A stretch of 64,000 nt of DNA. Source: Nitratiruptor sp. SB155-2 (GTDB lineage: Bacteria; Campylobacterota; Campylobacteria; Campylobacterales; Nitratiruptoraceae). The position numbers were made by a program, and so were the translations under genes. The first letter of the stretch is position 1. Every line of letters starts with the position of its first letter. This document shows positions 1-9,807 of this stretch, piece by piece. Under the pieces are notes generated by a model. The model saw only the letters and a program-made list of their open reading frames with translations. It was not told the origin of the DNA and made no database searches. The stretch spans positions 826,501 through 890,500 of the forward strand of contig NC_009662.1 of NCBI RefSeq assembly GCF_000010325.1. Direction: 5' to 3'.

Positions 1-2
1 AA

Positions 3-266
3 CTCGTTCAAAAGGGTGAAATGTTATCTAGTGAAGACATTTTAGATATTTTGGAGATCGATTTAATAGGAAAAGTACCAGAGGACCAATATATTATAGA
101 AGCTTCCAATACAGGACATCCTGTCATTTTGAACAGCGAAAGTGAAGCAGGTAGAGCCTTTGATAGGATAAGCAGAAGGCTATGTGGGGAGGAAGTAGCG
201 TTTGAAGATGTAGAAACTCCTAAAAAAGGCGGTCTTTTGAAATCATTGAAAAAGATTTTCTCATGA
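3..266 (+). CDS. minD: Septum site-determining protein MinD, C-terminal part (5' truncated)
   Basis: The reading frame is open from the window edge, so only about the last 87 residues are present. MinD is the membrane-bound ATPase that, with MinC and MinE, keeps the division septum at mid-cell. The nucleotide-binding domain lies outside the window. Visible are the family's C-terminal part (DLIGKVPED, HPVILN, SEAGRAFDRI) and a terminal amphipathic helix, GGLLKSLKKIFS, typical of the MinD membrane-targeting sequence. The ATGA overlap with minE downstream fits a minDE operon. Identification is secure because of the neighbour and the tail sequence. Confidence 0.93.
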   Translation, partial: LVQKGEMLSSEDILDILEIDLIGKVPEDQYIIEASNTGHPVILNSESEAGRAFDRISRRLCGEEVAFEDVETPKKGGLLKSLKKIFS

Positions 267-502
267 GTTTGTTCGATTTTTTCAAGAAAAAAAAGAGTGC
301 TCAAAAAGCAAAAGACCGCCTTAGTGTAGCGATAGCTCTGGATCGCGACAGCAATATCTATCCCCACCTTGATCAGATGAAGCAAGAGATTATGGAAGTT
401 GTCAAAAAATATAGCCAAATCAAAGATGTCAATATCACCAAAGACAAAGTAGGTGATCAAGATATACTCGATATTGAAATCGTTTTGGAAGAGGGTCGAT
501 AG
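263..502 (+). CDS. minE: Cell division topological specificity factor MinE
   Basis: A 79-residue protein, the usual MinE length. It begins MSLFDFFKKKKSA, which resembles the MinE membrane-binding N-terminus, followed by a segment with the family pattern AKDRLSVAIALDRD that binds MinD and stimulates its ATPase. The C-terminal half is the beta-rich topological specificity domain. The start ATG overlaps the minD stop by four bases (ATGA), so the two are translationally coupled. The downstream strand carries convergent tRNA genes, so this is the end of the min transcript. Confidence 0.95.
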   Translation: MSLFDFFKKKKSAQKAKDRLSVAIALDRDSNIYPHLDQMKQEIMEVVKKYSQIKDVNITKDKVGDQDILDIEIVLEEGR

Positions 503-583
503 GGGATTCTCTTCTACTGCTTCTTTGCAGATGTATATTTCATATTGAGAACTGCTTGATGTTGCAATGAGAGGAATTGTTAA

Positions 584-659
<76 letters not shown>

Positions 660-661
660 AA

Positions 662-748
662 TGGTGCCGGGGGTGGGACTCGAACCCACACGGGCAAATG
701 CCCACGAGATTTTGAGTCTCGCGTGTCTACCAGTTTCACCACCCCGGC
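662..748 (-). tRNA. tRNA-Leu (anticodon CAA)
   Basis: An 87-nt class II tRNA on the minus strand. The acceptor stem is GCCGGGG with CCCCGGC and CCA is encoded. A long variable arm (TGGGCATTTGCCC) marks it as Leu/Ser/Tyr class. The anticodon stem CGAGA/TCTCG encloses the loop CTCAAAA, giving anticodon CAA, which reads UUG leucine codons. It is the first gene of a two-tRNA unit with tRNA-Gly. Confidence 0.95.
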
Positions 749-764
749 AACCATTTGGACTGAA

Positions 765-770
765 ATAATA
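765..770 (-). promoter_or_regulatory. Probable -10 element of the tRNA-Leu/tRNA-Gly unit
   Basis: On the minus strand TATTAT lies about 17 bases before the first base of tRNA-Leu, in the short gap after the HU terminator. No convincing -35 hexamer was seen. The location between a terminator and stable RNA genes is the main support. Confidence 0.4.
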
Positions 771-795
771 GCGAAATAAATCTTACATTAAATTT

Positions 796-820
796 AAACT
801 TGGGGACACTCCCCAAGTTT
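796..820 (-). terminator. Intrinsic terminator of the HU gene
   Basis: A perfect 10-bp inverted repeat, AAACTTGGGG and CCCCAAGTTT, with a 5-base loop starts two bases after the HU stop codon. On the minus strand it is followed by an A/T-rich run with short T stretches. It separates HU transcription from the tRNA genes downstream. Confidence 0.75.
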
Positions 821-822
821 TA

Positions 823-1098
823 TTATCCAGCTACTGCTTCTTTGAGTTTTTTACCAACTTTAAATTTTACAACTCTTGTTGCTGGAACTTTTACAACTCT
901 ATCAGTACCAGGAACTTTAGCTTCTCTAGCAGCTCTTTGTGCCGTAGTAAATGTGCCAAAACCGATAAATGCTACTTCGTCACCATTTTTCAAAGCATCA
1001 GTAATGACTTCCAATGCTGCGTCGATCACTTTTTGCGTATCTTTTTTGGAAAGGCCAGCTTTTTCAGCTACGATCTGAACGAATTCCGCTTTTTTCAT
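823..1098 (-). CDS. hup: DNA-binding protein HU/IHF family
   Basis: A 91-residue nucleoid-associated histone-like protein that binds and bends DNA as a dimer. The sequence begins MKKAEFVQIVAEKAGLSKK and contains the conserved GFGTF turn and the arm region rich in Arg/Lys/Pro (REAKVPGTD, VPATRVVKFK). The open frame extends nine codons further upstream, but the ATG at 1098 is chosen because AAAGGAAG lies just before it and the protein then has normal family length. It stands alone with its own terminator; the roughly 200-bp region upstream is shared with the divergent ftsK gene. Confidence 0.95.
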   Translation of the reverse strand: MKKAEFVQIVAEKAGLSKKDTQKVIDAALEVITDALKNGDEVAFIGFGTFTTAQRAAREAKVPGTDRVVKVPATRVVKFKVGKKLKEAVAG

Positions 1099-1297
1099 CG
1101 CTCTTCCTTTAGTATAATTTTTCATTACACTACAATTCTACAAATATTTTTTAAAAATTTCAAGGAAAATGAATCAATTTTTATGATACTTGTTACATTT
1201 CACGGCAAAACGTTTAATTGAACGATTTAAGTTATGATATTTTTTCTGTTTCGATTATAATTTCATAATCCGTTAATATAGAAAATAAAGGATATGT

Positions 1298-3406
1298 GTG
1301 AAGCAGATTCTCTTTCTTGTTGTTGCTGTATTATTTGTCTATTTAGGTATTTCTACTGTTTTCAATGATTTTCATTTTGTAGGCAAACTGGGTTCTACAT
1401 TTGGGAAATATAATAGATACTATTTCGGACTTCTCTCTTATGTTTACCCTTTTGCGCTGCTATTGCCATTGTGGAGTATCTACAGGCAAAAAACTTTTGA
1501 TAGGAAAAACGTTTCTTACATAATCATGGGCTCTTTCATTCTCTTCTTTTCGTTGGTGATATTGCAAGCTCTTTTGTTGCCAATGGCATATAAGGGTGCA
1601 TTTGGACGCGCAATCATAGACACCCTCACTCCTTATATCGGTAGCGTTGGCGTGTGGCTTTTATTGATTATATTCCTTGCTATCGCTTATATTGCTTTGT
1701 TCAAAGACTCTTTTGAAGGTTTTATCACTGAAAAATTGCAGAGGGATAAAGTTGAAGAAACAGCAAAAGAGAAAATTGAGAAGAAAAAAGTGACGAAAAG
1801 TCAAAAAAGATCTGAAGAGAAAAAGGAAGAAAAAGCTCATAATGAGACACAATCCAAAGAACCTAAACAAAAGAGTAAGATTGTCAAAAAAGAAGAGAAT
1901 AAAGAGAACACAACAGATTGCAATGTTAAGATTGTGCAGGAGCTAGAGGAGAATAAAAAACTACTAGAAGATATTGAACTTGGCAACGGTGTTGAAAAAC
2001 CGAAAGGTTTTCGTCTTCCTTCAATCGACTTTCTGCAAAAAGCGCCAAAAACAAAAAATGAGATCAATGAAGCCGAAATTGACAAGAAAGTCAAAGAACT
2101 CATAGAAAAACTTAAAAAATTTAAAATTGAAGGGGATGTCGTTCGAACGTATACAGGTCCATTGGTGACAACCTTTGAATTCAAGCCTGCACCGCATATC
2201 AAAGTTTCAAAAATTTTAAATCTTGCAGATGATCTCGCAATGGCTCTGAAAGCGCAAACCATACGCATCCAAGCGCCAATTCCTGGAAAAGACGTAGTAG
2301 GGATAGAAATTCCAAATAAAGAGTTTCAGACAATCTATCTTCGAGAGATCATACAGAGCGACCTATTTAAAAAGGCCACTTCTCCTTTGACTCTTGCTTT
2401 GGGTAAAGATATCGTCGGAAAACCATTCATAACAGATCTCAAAAAACTGCCGCATCTACTGATTGCTGGTACTACGGGAAGCGGGAAAAGTGTCGGCATC
2501 AATGCGATGGTGATCAGTTTACTCTATAGAAATGCGCCAGATAGACTCAAACTGATGATGATTGACCCCAAAATGCTTGAGTTTAGTATCTATAACGATA
2601 TTCCCCATCTATTGACTCCTGTCATCACCAGTTCGAAACAGGCGGTCGTTGCTTTAAGCAATATGGTTGGCGAGATGGAAAGACGCTATCAGCTTATGAG
2701 CCAGTATAAAACAAAAAATATTGAGAGTTTTAACAAAAAGGCAAAAAAAGAGGGGATTTCTGAACTTCCATATATAGTTGTAATAATCGATGAGTTGGCT
2801 GATTTAATGATGACAAGTGGAAAAGATGTGGAATATTCCATTGCAAGACTTGCACAAATGGCACGGGCGAGTGGAATTCACCTGATTGTCGCGACCCAAA
2901 GACCCAGCGTAGATGTGGTTACTGGGCTTATTAAAGCGAATCTCCCGGCAAGAATCAGTTTTCGCGTAGGACAAAAAATAGATAGTAAAGTCATTCTTGA
3001 TAGCATCGGAGCAGAATCGCTCCTTGGACGTGGTGATATGCTTTTCACACCACCGGGATCGGCTGGCCTTATTCGGCTGCATGCGCCATGGATCAGTGAG
3101 CAAGAGATTGAAACCATCGTCCAATATTTAAAAGAGCAGCAAGAGCCAGAATATGATGAGAAATTTTTGGCCGAAAATCTTGGAAGTAGTGATTCAAGTG
3201 AGGGAAAAGTAGGTTCAGACGACCTCGATGAACTTTTTGAAGAGGCAAAAAAAATTGTATTAAGTGAGAGAAAAACTTCCATCAGTTATCTTCAAAGAAG
3301 GTTACAAATAGGATACAACAGAGCTGCAAGAATCGTAGAACAGCTGGAAAATATGGGTGTCCTCTCTCCGCCAAATGCCAAAGGGAATAGAGAGATTTTG
3401 ATTTAG
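1298..3406 (+). CDS. ftsK: DNA translocase FtsK
   Basis: A 702-residue septal DNA pump that segregates chromosome ends and activates XerCD/XerH-type recombination. Four hydrophobic membrane segments fill roughly residues 1-135. A charged Lys/Glu-rich linker follows (about 150-260), then the RecA-like motor with Walker A GTTGSGKS at about 391-398 and Walker B IIDELADLM near 498. The C-terminal winged-helix gamma domain (about 635-702, ISYLQRRLQIGYNRAARI) reads KOPS-type sequences. The start is GTG, preceded by AAAGGA. It diverges from the HU gene and has no close downstream partner. Confidence 0.96.
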   Translation: MKQILFLVVAVLFVYLGISTVFNDFHFVGKLGSTFGKYNRYYFGLLSYVYPFALLLPLWSIYRQKTFDRKNVSYIIMGSFILFFSLVILQALLLPMAYKGAFGRAIIDTLTPYIGSVGVWLLLIIFLAIAYIALFKDSFEGFITEKLQRDKVEETAKEKIEKKKVTKSQKRSEEKKEEKAHNETQSKEPKQKSKIVKKEENKENTTDCNVKIVQELEENKKLLEDIELGNGVEKPKGFRLPSIDFLQKAPKTKNEINEAEIDKKVKELIEKLKKFKIEGDVVRTYTGPLVTTFEFKPAPHIKVSKILNLADDLAMALKAQTIRIQAPIPGKDVVGIEIPNKEFQTIYLREIIQSDLFKKATSPLTLALGKDIVGKPFITDLKKLPHLLIAGTTGSGKSVGINAMVISLLYRNAPDRLKLMMIDPKMLEFSIYNDIPHLLTPVITSSKQAVVALSNMVGEMERRYQLMSQYKTKNIESFNKKAKKEGISELPYIVVIIDELADLMMTSGKDVEYSIARLAQMARASGIHLIVATQRPSVDVVTGLIKANLPARISFRVGQKIDSKVILDSIGAESLLGRGDMLFTPPGSAGLIRLHAPWISEQEIETIVQYLKEQQEPEYDEKFLAENLGSSDSSEGKVGSDDLDELFEEAKKIVLSERKTSISYLQRRLQIGYNRAARIVEQLENMGVLSPPNAKGNREILI

Positions 3407-3483
3407 TGTTACTAAACTAAACACATAAGATTAGCATGTGATACAATACGTAACACATTGAGTTTGTATTGATAGATGTTTGA

Positions 3484-3489
3484 TACAAT
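3484..3489 (+). promoter_or_regulatory. Possible -10 element upstream of the coiled-coil/acnB unit
   Basis: TACAAT lies 25 bases upstream of the start codon at 3515 in the 108-bp gap after ftsK. The same GATACAAT string also occurs about 45 bases earlier. No good -35 hexamer is seen at normal spacing, which is common in Campylobacterota promoters. Assignment rests on position and sequence only. Confidence 0.35.
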
Positions 3490-3514
3490 ATTATTACAAT
3501 TATAAGGAGGAACA

Positions 3515-4021
3515 ATGGAAGAGTTCTTGAAGAAAATGGCTCAGAAGGTTGAGCATTTCGAAAAGCTCGTTGAGAGGGATAAAGAAGAGATTCAAGAGGT
3601 TGATTCGAAGCTCAAGGAAGTGAAAGAGAAGTTGGCAAGAATCGAATCTGAAATCCTTCAAGTTTCACGGGAACTAAGAGAACATGAACATAGAATGCAT
3701 GACATTCTCAATCATCTAAAGCGTATCCAACAAGCAACGCTGAAAGCTGAGACAGAGCGAGAAATTGAAATGCTTGAACGAGATCGTGCAAGGCTCATGA
3801 AAGAGCTTGATCAACATAAAGCAGTAATCAGTGAACTCAAAGAGAAATATGAAGAACTAACAAATAAAGAGATGAAACTTCTTGACGAAGAGATGGAACT
3901 TGAAGAGGAGAAATCTCGACTAATTCACGAAAAAGAGGTAAATCTTAAAAGACTTGAACATATCCTTAATCAGTTCCAAAAAAGAATTGATCAATTTAGA
4001 CACAATTATAATTTACGATAA
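3515..4021 (+). CDS. Unrecognised coiled-coil protein upstream of acnB
   Basis: A 168-residue, highly charged protein with no signal peptide or membrane segment. Almost its whole length shows heptad-like Leu/Ile spacing in a Lys/Glu-rich background, for example KELDQHKAVISELKEKYEEL, so a long helical coiled coil is expected. There are no cysteines and no catalytic motif that I recognise. A strong Shine-Dalgarno (AAGGAGG) precedes the ATG. Only nine bases separate it from acnB, so the two are probably cotranscribed. A structural or scaffolding role is possible, but function is unknown. Confidence 0.85.
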   Translation: MEEFLKKMAQKVEHFEKLVERDKEEIQEVDSKLKEVKEKLARIESEILQVSRELREHEHRMHDILNHLKRIQQATLKAETEREIEMLERDRARLMKELDQHKAVISELKEKYEELTNKEMKLLDEEMELEEEKSRLIHEKEVNLKRLEHILNQFQKRIDQFRHNYNLR

Positions 4022-4030
4022 GGAGTACAA

Positions 4031-6610
4031 ATGGGATTTATAGAAGAATACAAGAAAGCGGCTGAAGAGCGGGCAAAACTTGGGATTCCTCCAAAGCCTT
4101 TGACGGCGGAGCAAGTCAATGAAGTGATAAAGCTTTTAAAACAAGTTCCTATTGTTGAAGAAGAGTTTTTGATGGATCTCTTACTCAACCGTGTTCCTCC
4201 TGGTGTTGATGAAGCAGCATATGTAAAAGCGGCGTTTTTGCGAGATATTGTTCAGGGCCATGCAAAAACAGCAGCTATCAGTCCTAAACATGCAGTTGAA
4301 ATTTTAGGAACTATGCTCGGTGGATACAATGTTGGCCCACTTGTAGAAGCGCTTGATCACGAAGATCCAGAAGTTGCACAAGCGGCTGCCGATGCACTCA
4401 AAAAGACGCTTCTTGTTTACAATGCGTTCAATGATGTGGTTGAAAAAGCAAAAACGAACAAATATGCAAAAGAGGTTCTTGAGTCTTGGGCAAATGCAGA
4501 GTGGTTTTTCAGTAGAGATCCACTTCCAGAATCCATAAAAGCGGTTGTATTCAAAGTACCTGGCGAAACAAACACTGATGACCTCTCTCCTGCAAGTGAG
4601 GCTTGGAGCCGAAGTGATATTCCGTTGCATGCGCTTTCAATGCTCAAAGCGAAGATGCCAGATGCACAAGAGACTATCAAAAAACTAAAAGAAAAAGGGC
4701 TTCCTGTAGCGTTCGTAGGTGATGTTGTAGGAACCGGTTCTAGCCGAAAGTCTGGTATCAACTCTGTACAATGGTGGATTGGTGAAGATATTCCACACGT
4801 TCCGAACAAACGAACAGGCGGTATCATCATTGGTGGAATCATCGCTCCTATATTCTTCAACACTGCAGAAGATTCTGGTGCACTACCTATCGAAGCTCCA
4901 GTAGATAATCTCGAAACAGGCGATGTGATAGAGATTCGTCCATATGAAGGAAAAATCCTTAAAAACGGCGAGGTTGTAAGTGAATTTAAACTCAAGCCGA
5001 ACACGCTACCAGATGAGTATAGAGCAGGTGGACGAATCCCGATGATTATCGGTAGAGGCCTCACACGAAAAGCAAGAGCGGCGCTTGGAATGCCAGAAGA
5101 GGACTTTTTCACAAGACCTGAACAACCAGAAGGCAAAGAGGGCGTTGGCTATACATTAGCACAAAAGATGGTAGGAAAAGCCTGTGGAATGGAAGGCGTT
5201 CGACCTGGAATGTATGTAGAGCCTGAAACATTGACAGTAGGAAGCCAAGATACCACCGGTGCAATGACACGAGATGAGATCAAAGAACTTGCGGCTCTTA
5301 GTTTTGGAGCCGATTTTGTGTTGCAAAGTTTCTGTCATACAGCTGCCTATCCAAAACCGGCAGATATTGAGCTACAACACACGCTTCCTGAGTTTATTAC
5401 AAGTCGAGGTGGTGTGAGCTTGAAGCCAGGTGACGGGGTTATTCACTCATGGCTTAACAGAATGGTACTTCCTGACACTGTAGGAACAGGTGGAGACTCT
5501 CATACAAGATTTCCTATAGGTATCAGTTTTCCAGCTGGATCAGGTCTTGTGGCATTTGCGGCAGTTACTGGAACAATGCCACTGAATATGCCAGAATCTG
5601 TTCTTGTTCGATTCAAAGGGGAGTTGCAACCTGGAATTACTCTAAGAGATTTAGTAAACGCTATCCCATACTATGCGATTAAACAAGGACTATTGACTGT
5701 CGAGAAAAAGGGTAAGAAAAACATCTTTGCTGGACGAATTCTTGAAATTGAAGGTCTTCCTTTCTTAAAAGTTGAACAGGCATTTGAACTCAGTGATGCG
5801 AGTGCTGAGCGAAGTGCGGCAGCATGTACAGTGCAGCTTGATGAAGAGCCGGTGATCGAATATATCAAATCCAATATTACATTGATCGAAAAAATGATTG
5901 ACGCGGGATATCAAGATGCAAAAACACTTGAAAGACGTAAGAAAAAGATGGAAGAGTGGTTGAAAAACCCAACTCTTATGAAAGCGGATAAAAATGCAGA
6001 GTACGCTGCAGTGATCGAAATCGACCTCAATGAAATTACTGAGCCGATCGTAGCGTGTCCAAACGATCCGGATGATGTTGCAACAATTTCTGAAGTGCTT
6101 GCAGATCCAAACAGACCACACAAAATCGATGAAGTATTTGTCGGAAGTTGTATGACGAACATCGGTCACTATCGAGCACTCGGAGAGATTTTAAAAGGCG
6201 AAGGGCAAGTGCCAACAAGACTTTGGATTGCACCTCCGACAAAAATGGATGAAGAGGAGCTTATTGAAGAAGGATACTACTCTATTTTTGGTACGGCAGG
6301 AGCAAGAACCGAGCTTCCAGGATGTAGTTTGTGTATGGGGAACCAGGCACGAGTTCGAGATGGAGCGACTGTATTTAGTACCAGTACGAGAAATTTCGAT
6401 AACAGAATGGGTAAAGATGCAAAAGTTTACCTTGGAAGTGCAGAGCTTGCAGCCGTAACAGCAATGCTTGGTCGAATTCCTACAAAAGAGGAGTACTTAG
6501 ATATCGTTACCAAAAAACTTGCTGGTAAAGAGGAGAATGTCTACAGATATCTCAACTTTAACGAACTCGATCAAGATATGCTTGAAGAGATGATTCACAA
6601 ATACCTCTAA
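4031..6610 (+). CDS. acnB: Aconitate hydratase B (bifunctional aconitase / 2-methylisocitrate dehydratase)
   Basis: An 859-residue protein, the usual length for AcnB, which interconverts citrate and isocitrate through cis-aconitate using a [4Fe-4S] cluster. The N-terminal HEAT-like domain (about 1-160) is characteristic of the B type. It is followed by the swivelling domain with [12 protein letters not shown] and GTGSSRKSG. The three cluster cysteines are visible at about C707 (GSCMTN), C765 and C768 (GCSLCMG). It sits apart from the main TCA cluster at 14.5-24.6 kb but belongs to the same pathway. It is probably transcribed with the coiled-coil gene before it. Confidence 0.97.
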   Translation: MGFIEEYKKAAEERAKLGIPPKPLTAEQVNEVIKLLKQVPIVEEEFLMDLLLNRVPPGVDEAAYVKAAFLRDIVQGHAKTAAISPKHAVEILGTMLGGYNVGPLVEALDHEDPEVAQAAADALKKTLLVYNAFNDVVEKAKTNKYAKEVLESWANAEWFFSRDPLPESIKAVVFKVPGETNTDDLSPASEAWSRSDIPLHALSMLKAKMPDAQETIKKLKEKGLPVAFVGDVVGTGSSRKSGINSVQWWIGEDIPHVPNKRTGGIIIGGIIAPIFFNTAEDSGALPIEAPVDNLETGDVIEIRPYEGKILKNGEVVSEFKLKPNTLPDEYRAGGRIPMIIGRGLTRKARAALGMPEEDFFTRPEQPEGKEGVGYTLAQKMVGKACGMEGVRPGMYVEPETLTVGSQDTTGAMTRDEIKELAALSFGADFVLQSFCHTAAYPKPADIELQHTLPEFITSRGGVSLKPGDGVIHSWLNRMVLPDTVGTGGDSHTRFPIGISFPAGSGLVAFAAVTGTMPLNMPESVLVRFKGELQPGITLRDLVNAIPYYAIKQGLLTVEKKGKKNIFAGRILEIEGLPFLKVEQAFELSDASAERSAAACTVQLDEEPVIEYIKSNITLIEKMIDAGYQDAKTLERRKKKMEEWLKNPTLMKADKNAEYAAVIEIDLNEITEPIVACPNDPDDVATISEVLADPNRPHKIDEVFVGSCMTNIGHYRALGEILKGEGQVPTRLWIAPPTKMDEEELIEEGYYSIFGTAGARTELPGCSLCMGNQARVRDGATVFSTSTRNFDNRMGKDAKVYLGSAELAAVTAMLGRIPTKEEYLDIVTKKLAGKEENVYRYLNFNELDQDMLEEMIHKYL

Positions 6611-6613
6611 TTC

Positions 6614-6635
6614 TTTGCCGCCTTTGCGCGGCAAA
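6614..6635. terminator. Inverted repeat between convergent acnB and lolA, probable shared terminator
   Basis: A perfect 8-bp stem, TTTGCCGC and GCGGCAAA, with a 6-base loop fills the 27-bp gap between the two stop codons. Neither side has a long T-run, so termination strength is uncertain, but position and symmetry suit a bidirectional terminator. Confidence 0.55.
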
Positions 6636-6637
6636 AA

Positions 6638-7150
6638 CTACTCATAAATGACATCATATTCGGGGTCGATGTGATACTCGAACAATGATGGATCGATCTG
6701 TACATTTTGCTTTGGATTGATGAATTTGAGAGTGACATTATTTCCAAGTTCATCTTTATATTCTATTGTGTAGAGTTTGGAATTTTTTAGCAAAATAGTA
6801 AATTTTTTATTCTCATAATTCGCTTCAAATCTATCTTTTGAAATCTTTTTGGCGTTATGTAAAATTGTATCGAGTGAGAGTGTGTCATCAAGTCGTTTTA
6901 TGACAACCTGTTCGATTTCCGGCTCTATAATAACTGCTTTTTTTCCGTTGATATATATCTCTTTTCGAATAGGTGAAACATATTTCCAATAAAGATGGTT
7001 TGGCGCTTTGTAAACAACTTCACCTGTATAGGTGATTGTTTTGTTTTGATCATTTGTAATTTGTTGAATAAAGTGACTTTGAAGAGCCTCAATTTTTATA
7101 TCTGCCAAAATAGAGATTGCTGAAATGAAAATAATGAGCAGTTTTTTCAT
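6638..7150 (-). CDS. lolA: Outer-membrane lipoprotein carrier protein LolA
   Basis: A 170-residue periplasmic chaperone that takes lipoproteins released by the LolCDE-type ABC transporter to the outer membrane. The N-terminus MKKLLIIFISAISILA is a signal peptide. The mature part shows the LolA beta pattern, with a FIQQITN segment, YTGEVVYKAPNHLYWKY and the late VTLKF strand. It is shorter than the E. coli protein, as is common in Campylobacterota. It is divergent from secA, with a 65-bp intergenic region that must hold both promoters. A LolC/E-type permease lies on the other side of secA. Confidence 0.88.
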   Translation of the reverse strand: MKKLLIIFISAISILADIKIEALQSHFIQQITNDQNKTITYTGEVVYKAPNHLYWKYVSPIRKEIYINGKKAVIIEPEIEQVVIKRLDDTLSLDTILHNAKKISKDRFEANYENKKFTILLKNSKLYTIEYKDELGNNVTLKFINPKQNVQIDPSLFEYHIDPEYDVIYE

Positions 7151-7179
7151 ACTATTCCTTCAGGTTTATTAATTTGTGA

Positions 7180-7185
7180 TAAAAT
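7180..7185 (+). promoter_or_regulatory. Possible -10 element of secA
   Basis: TAAAAT (in GTGATAAAATGAC) lies about 30 bases before the secA start in the lolA/secA divergent gap. No clear -35 element is seen. Confidence 0.35.
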
Positions 7186-7215
7186 GACACAACGATTTTA
7201 AAAAGGAACGCATCG

Positions 7216-9807
7216 ATGATCAAAGGTGTTGTAAATAAGATTTTTGGTACAAAAAACGATCGTGAGATTAAACGATACCAAAAAAGAGTTGCCAAAATCA
7301 ATGCACTTGAACCAAAATATGAAAAATTAACGGACGAAGAACTCAAAAAAGCTTTCAATGAACTTAGGCAGAAGGTAAAATCTGGCCAAATGAGTATGGA
7401 TGAAGCGTTAGAGGACTCTTTTGCCATTACAAGAGAAGCGAGCAAAAGAGTCCTTGGTATGCGCCATTATGACGTGCAGCTTATCGGTGGAATGGTGTTG
7501 CATGAGGGAAAAATTGCCGAAATGAAAACGGGAGAGGGAAAAACCCTTGTTGCAACCCTTGCCGTTGCCCTCAATGCGATGACAGATGAGGGAGTCCACG
7601 TTGTCACCGTCAATGACTATTTGGCGAAACGCGATGCAACGGAAATGGGAAAGCTCTATGAATTTTTGGGCTATTCCACAGGATGTATCACTTCAGAGAT
7701 TCAAGACGATCAAGAGAGAAAAAAGCAGTATCAGTGTGATATCACCTATGGAACCAACAATGAATTTGGATTCGACTATCTGCGGGACAATATGAAATAC
7801 TCGCTCGACGAGATTGTTCAAAGAGGACACAACTTTGCGATAGTAGATGAAGTGGACTCCATTTTGATCGACGAAGCAAGAACTCCTCTTATCATTTCAG
7901 GTCCAACCAATAGAAAACTTGATAATTACGTCAAAGCTGATCAGATCGCCAAGCAGCTTGAAAAAGATAAACATTTTACCGTTGATGAAAAAGATAGAGT
8001 GATTCTTTTAACGCAAGAGGGTATCGCAAAGGCTGAAGAATTGTTTGGTGTGGAAAATCTTTACAGTCTCGAAAACGCAATTTTGGCGCATCATCTCGAT
8101 CAAGCTCTGAAAGCCAACTATCTTTTTCAAAAAGATGTGGATTATGTAGTACGAGATGGCGAAGTAATTATCGTAGATGAGTTCACGGGAAGGCTGAGTG
8201 AAGGAAGAAGATTTAGCGAAGGGTTGCACCAAGCTCTTGAGGCGAAAGAGGGTGTGCCCATTCAAGAAGAGAGTCAAACTCTGGCCGATATCACATTCCA
8301 AAACTATTTTCGCCTCTATAAAAAGCTTGCCGGTATGACAGGAACCGCACAAACCGAAGCGACGGAGTTCTCTGAAATTTATGGTCTTGAAGTTATCTCC
8401 ATTCCTACCAATAGGCCAGTGATTCGAAAAGATCTTGATGATCTCATTTTCAAAACAGAGAAAGAGAAGTTTGATGCGGTCGTTAAAAAGATAAAAGAGC
8501 TGCACCAAAAGGGGCAGCCTGTTCTTGTTGGTACAACTTCAATTGAGAAAAATGAGCTTTTACATAAGCTACTAAAAAAAGAGAAGATCCCCCATGCGGT
8601 GCTTAACGCAAAACATCATGAGAAAGAGGCAGAAATAATTGCTCAGGCGGGTCGAAAAGGTGCTGTAACCGTTGCTACCAACATGGCCGGACGAGGGGTG
8701 GATATCAAAATCGATGATGAAGTGAGAGAACTTGGCGGTCTTTTTATCTTAGGAACAGAACGCCATGAAAGTAGGCGAATCGATAATCAGCTTCGAGGTC
8801 GTGCTGGACGACAAGGAGATCCGGGTGCCAGCCAGTTTTTCCTGAGTCTTGAAGATAACCTTCTTCGCATCTTTGGAGGCGATCGAATCAAAAATATCAT
8901 GAACCGTCTGGGGATTGAAGAGGGTGAACATATTGAATCAAAAATGGTGACCCGTGCCGTGGAAAAGGCGCAAAAACGGGTAGAGAATATGCACTTTGAG
9001 TCACGAAAACATATTTTGGAATATGATGATGTGGCAAATGAACAGCGTAAAACTATCTACAAGTTTCGCCAAGAGCTTTTGAATCCTGAATATGATATTG
9101 CATCCAAGATAAGGGAGAACAGGGCGGAAGTCGTTGAAGAGCTTCTGTCCCAAAGTGAAATTTTTCCTGAAACACCTAAAGATGATTTTAATCTCGAAAA
9201 ACTATCTAAGGTAATTCAAGAAGAACTTGGAACGAAAATCGGTGTCGAAGAAATGAAAGACAAAGAGTATGACGAACTCAAAAATTTCTTGATAGAGCGT
9301 CTCGAAAAAGAGTATGAAGAGAAGATGGGACAGCTTGAAGAGGAGCAAAGAAGAGAAATTGAGAGGATTCTTTATTTGCAAGTTCTCGATAATGCCTGGC
9401 GAGAGCATCTGTATCAGATGGATATCTTAAAAACGGGTATTGGCCTGAGAGGATACAATCAAAAAGATCCTTTGGTGGAATATAAGAAAGAGTCCTTCAA
9501 TCTTTTTATGGAACTTGTCAACAGAATCAAAAAGGAGGCTATTAAAACGCTTCATCTCATAGAATTGAGAAACGAGCAAGAGGAAGAAGAGATACGAAGA
9601 CTCGAGGAAGAACTTGCTAAGATGGAAGCTCAGATTGCACAAGAAGCTGTCATGCAACATGGTGAGGAGGTAAAAACAGAGCCGGTCATCACAAAGAAAA
9701 AGCCGGCACGAAATGAGCCTTGCCCATGTGGTAGCGGAAAAAAATATAAGCACTGCTGTGGTAAGAGTGGTCCTAAAAAAGGTATTTTAGCTGCAGCAAA
9801 TGGATAA
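7216..9807 (+). CDS. secA: Preprotein translocase ATPase subunit SecA
   Basis: An 863-residue motor that drives proteins through the SecYEG channel. Walker A MKTGEGKT lies near residues 103-110 and the [12 protein letters not shown] Walker B region near 211. The [10 protein letters not shown] motif of the second helicase domain is present. The C-terminus carries the SEC-C zinc motif with cysteines at about 836, 838, 847 and 848 ([13 protein letters not shown]), which contacts SecB or ribosomes in other bacteria. The last eight bases overlap the start of the permease gene, so the two are cotranscribed. Confidence 0.98.
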   Translation: MIKGVVNKIFGTKNDREIKRYQKRVAKINALEPKYEKLTDEELKKAFNELRQKVKSGQMSMDEALEDSFAITREASKRVLGMRHYDVQLIGGMVLHEGKIAEMKTGEGKTLVATLAVALNAMTDEGVHVVTVNDYLAKRDATEMGKLYEFLGYSTGCITSEIQDDQERKKQYQCDITYGTNNEFGFDYLRDNMKYSLDEIVQRGHNFAIVDEVDSILIDEARTPLIISGPTNRKLDNYVKADQIAKQLEKDKHFTVDEKDRVILLTQEGIAKAEELFGVENLYSLENAILAHHLDQALKANYLFQKDVDYVVRDGEVIIVDEFTGRLSEGRRFSEGLHQALEAKEGVPIQEESQTLADITFQNYFRLYKKLAGMTGTAQTEATEFSEIYGLEVISIPTNRPVIRKDLDDLIFKTEKEKFDAVVKKIKELHQKGQPVLVGTTSIEKNELLHKLLKKEKIPHAVLNAKHHEKEAEIIAQAGRKGAVTVATNMAGRGVDIKIDDEVRELGGLFILGTERHESRRIDNQLRGRAGRQGDPGASQFFLSLEDNLLRIFGGDRIKNIMNRLGIEEGEHIESKMVTRAVEKAQKRVENMHFESRKHILEYDDVANEQRKTIYKFRQELLNPEYDIASKIRENRAEVVEELLSQSEIFPETPKDDFNLEKLSKVIQEELGTKIGVEEMKDKEYDELKNFLIERLEKEYEEKMGQLEEEQRREIERILYLQVLDNAWREHLYQMDILKTGIGLRGYNQKDPLVEYKKESFNLFMELVNRIKKEAIKTLHLIELRNEQEEEEIRRLEEELAKMEAQIAQEAVMQHGEEVKTEPVITKKKPARNEPCPCGSGKKYKHCCGKSGPKKGILAAANG

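Noticed and set aside
800-1221. Plus-strand open frames across the HU gene
   Set aside because: They are the complement of the HU coding sequence; HU has the right length, motifs, ribosome site and terminator.
4417-5136. 239-residue open frame antisense to acnB
   Set aside because: Fully inside acnB on the opposite strand, Ser/Pro-rich and without motifs; a shadow.
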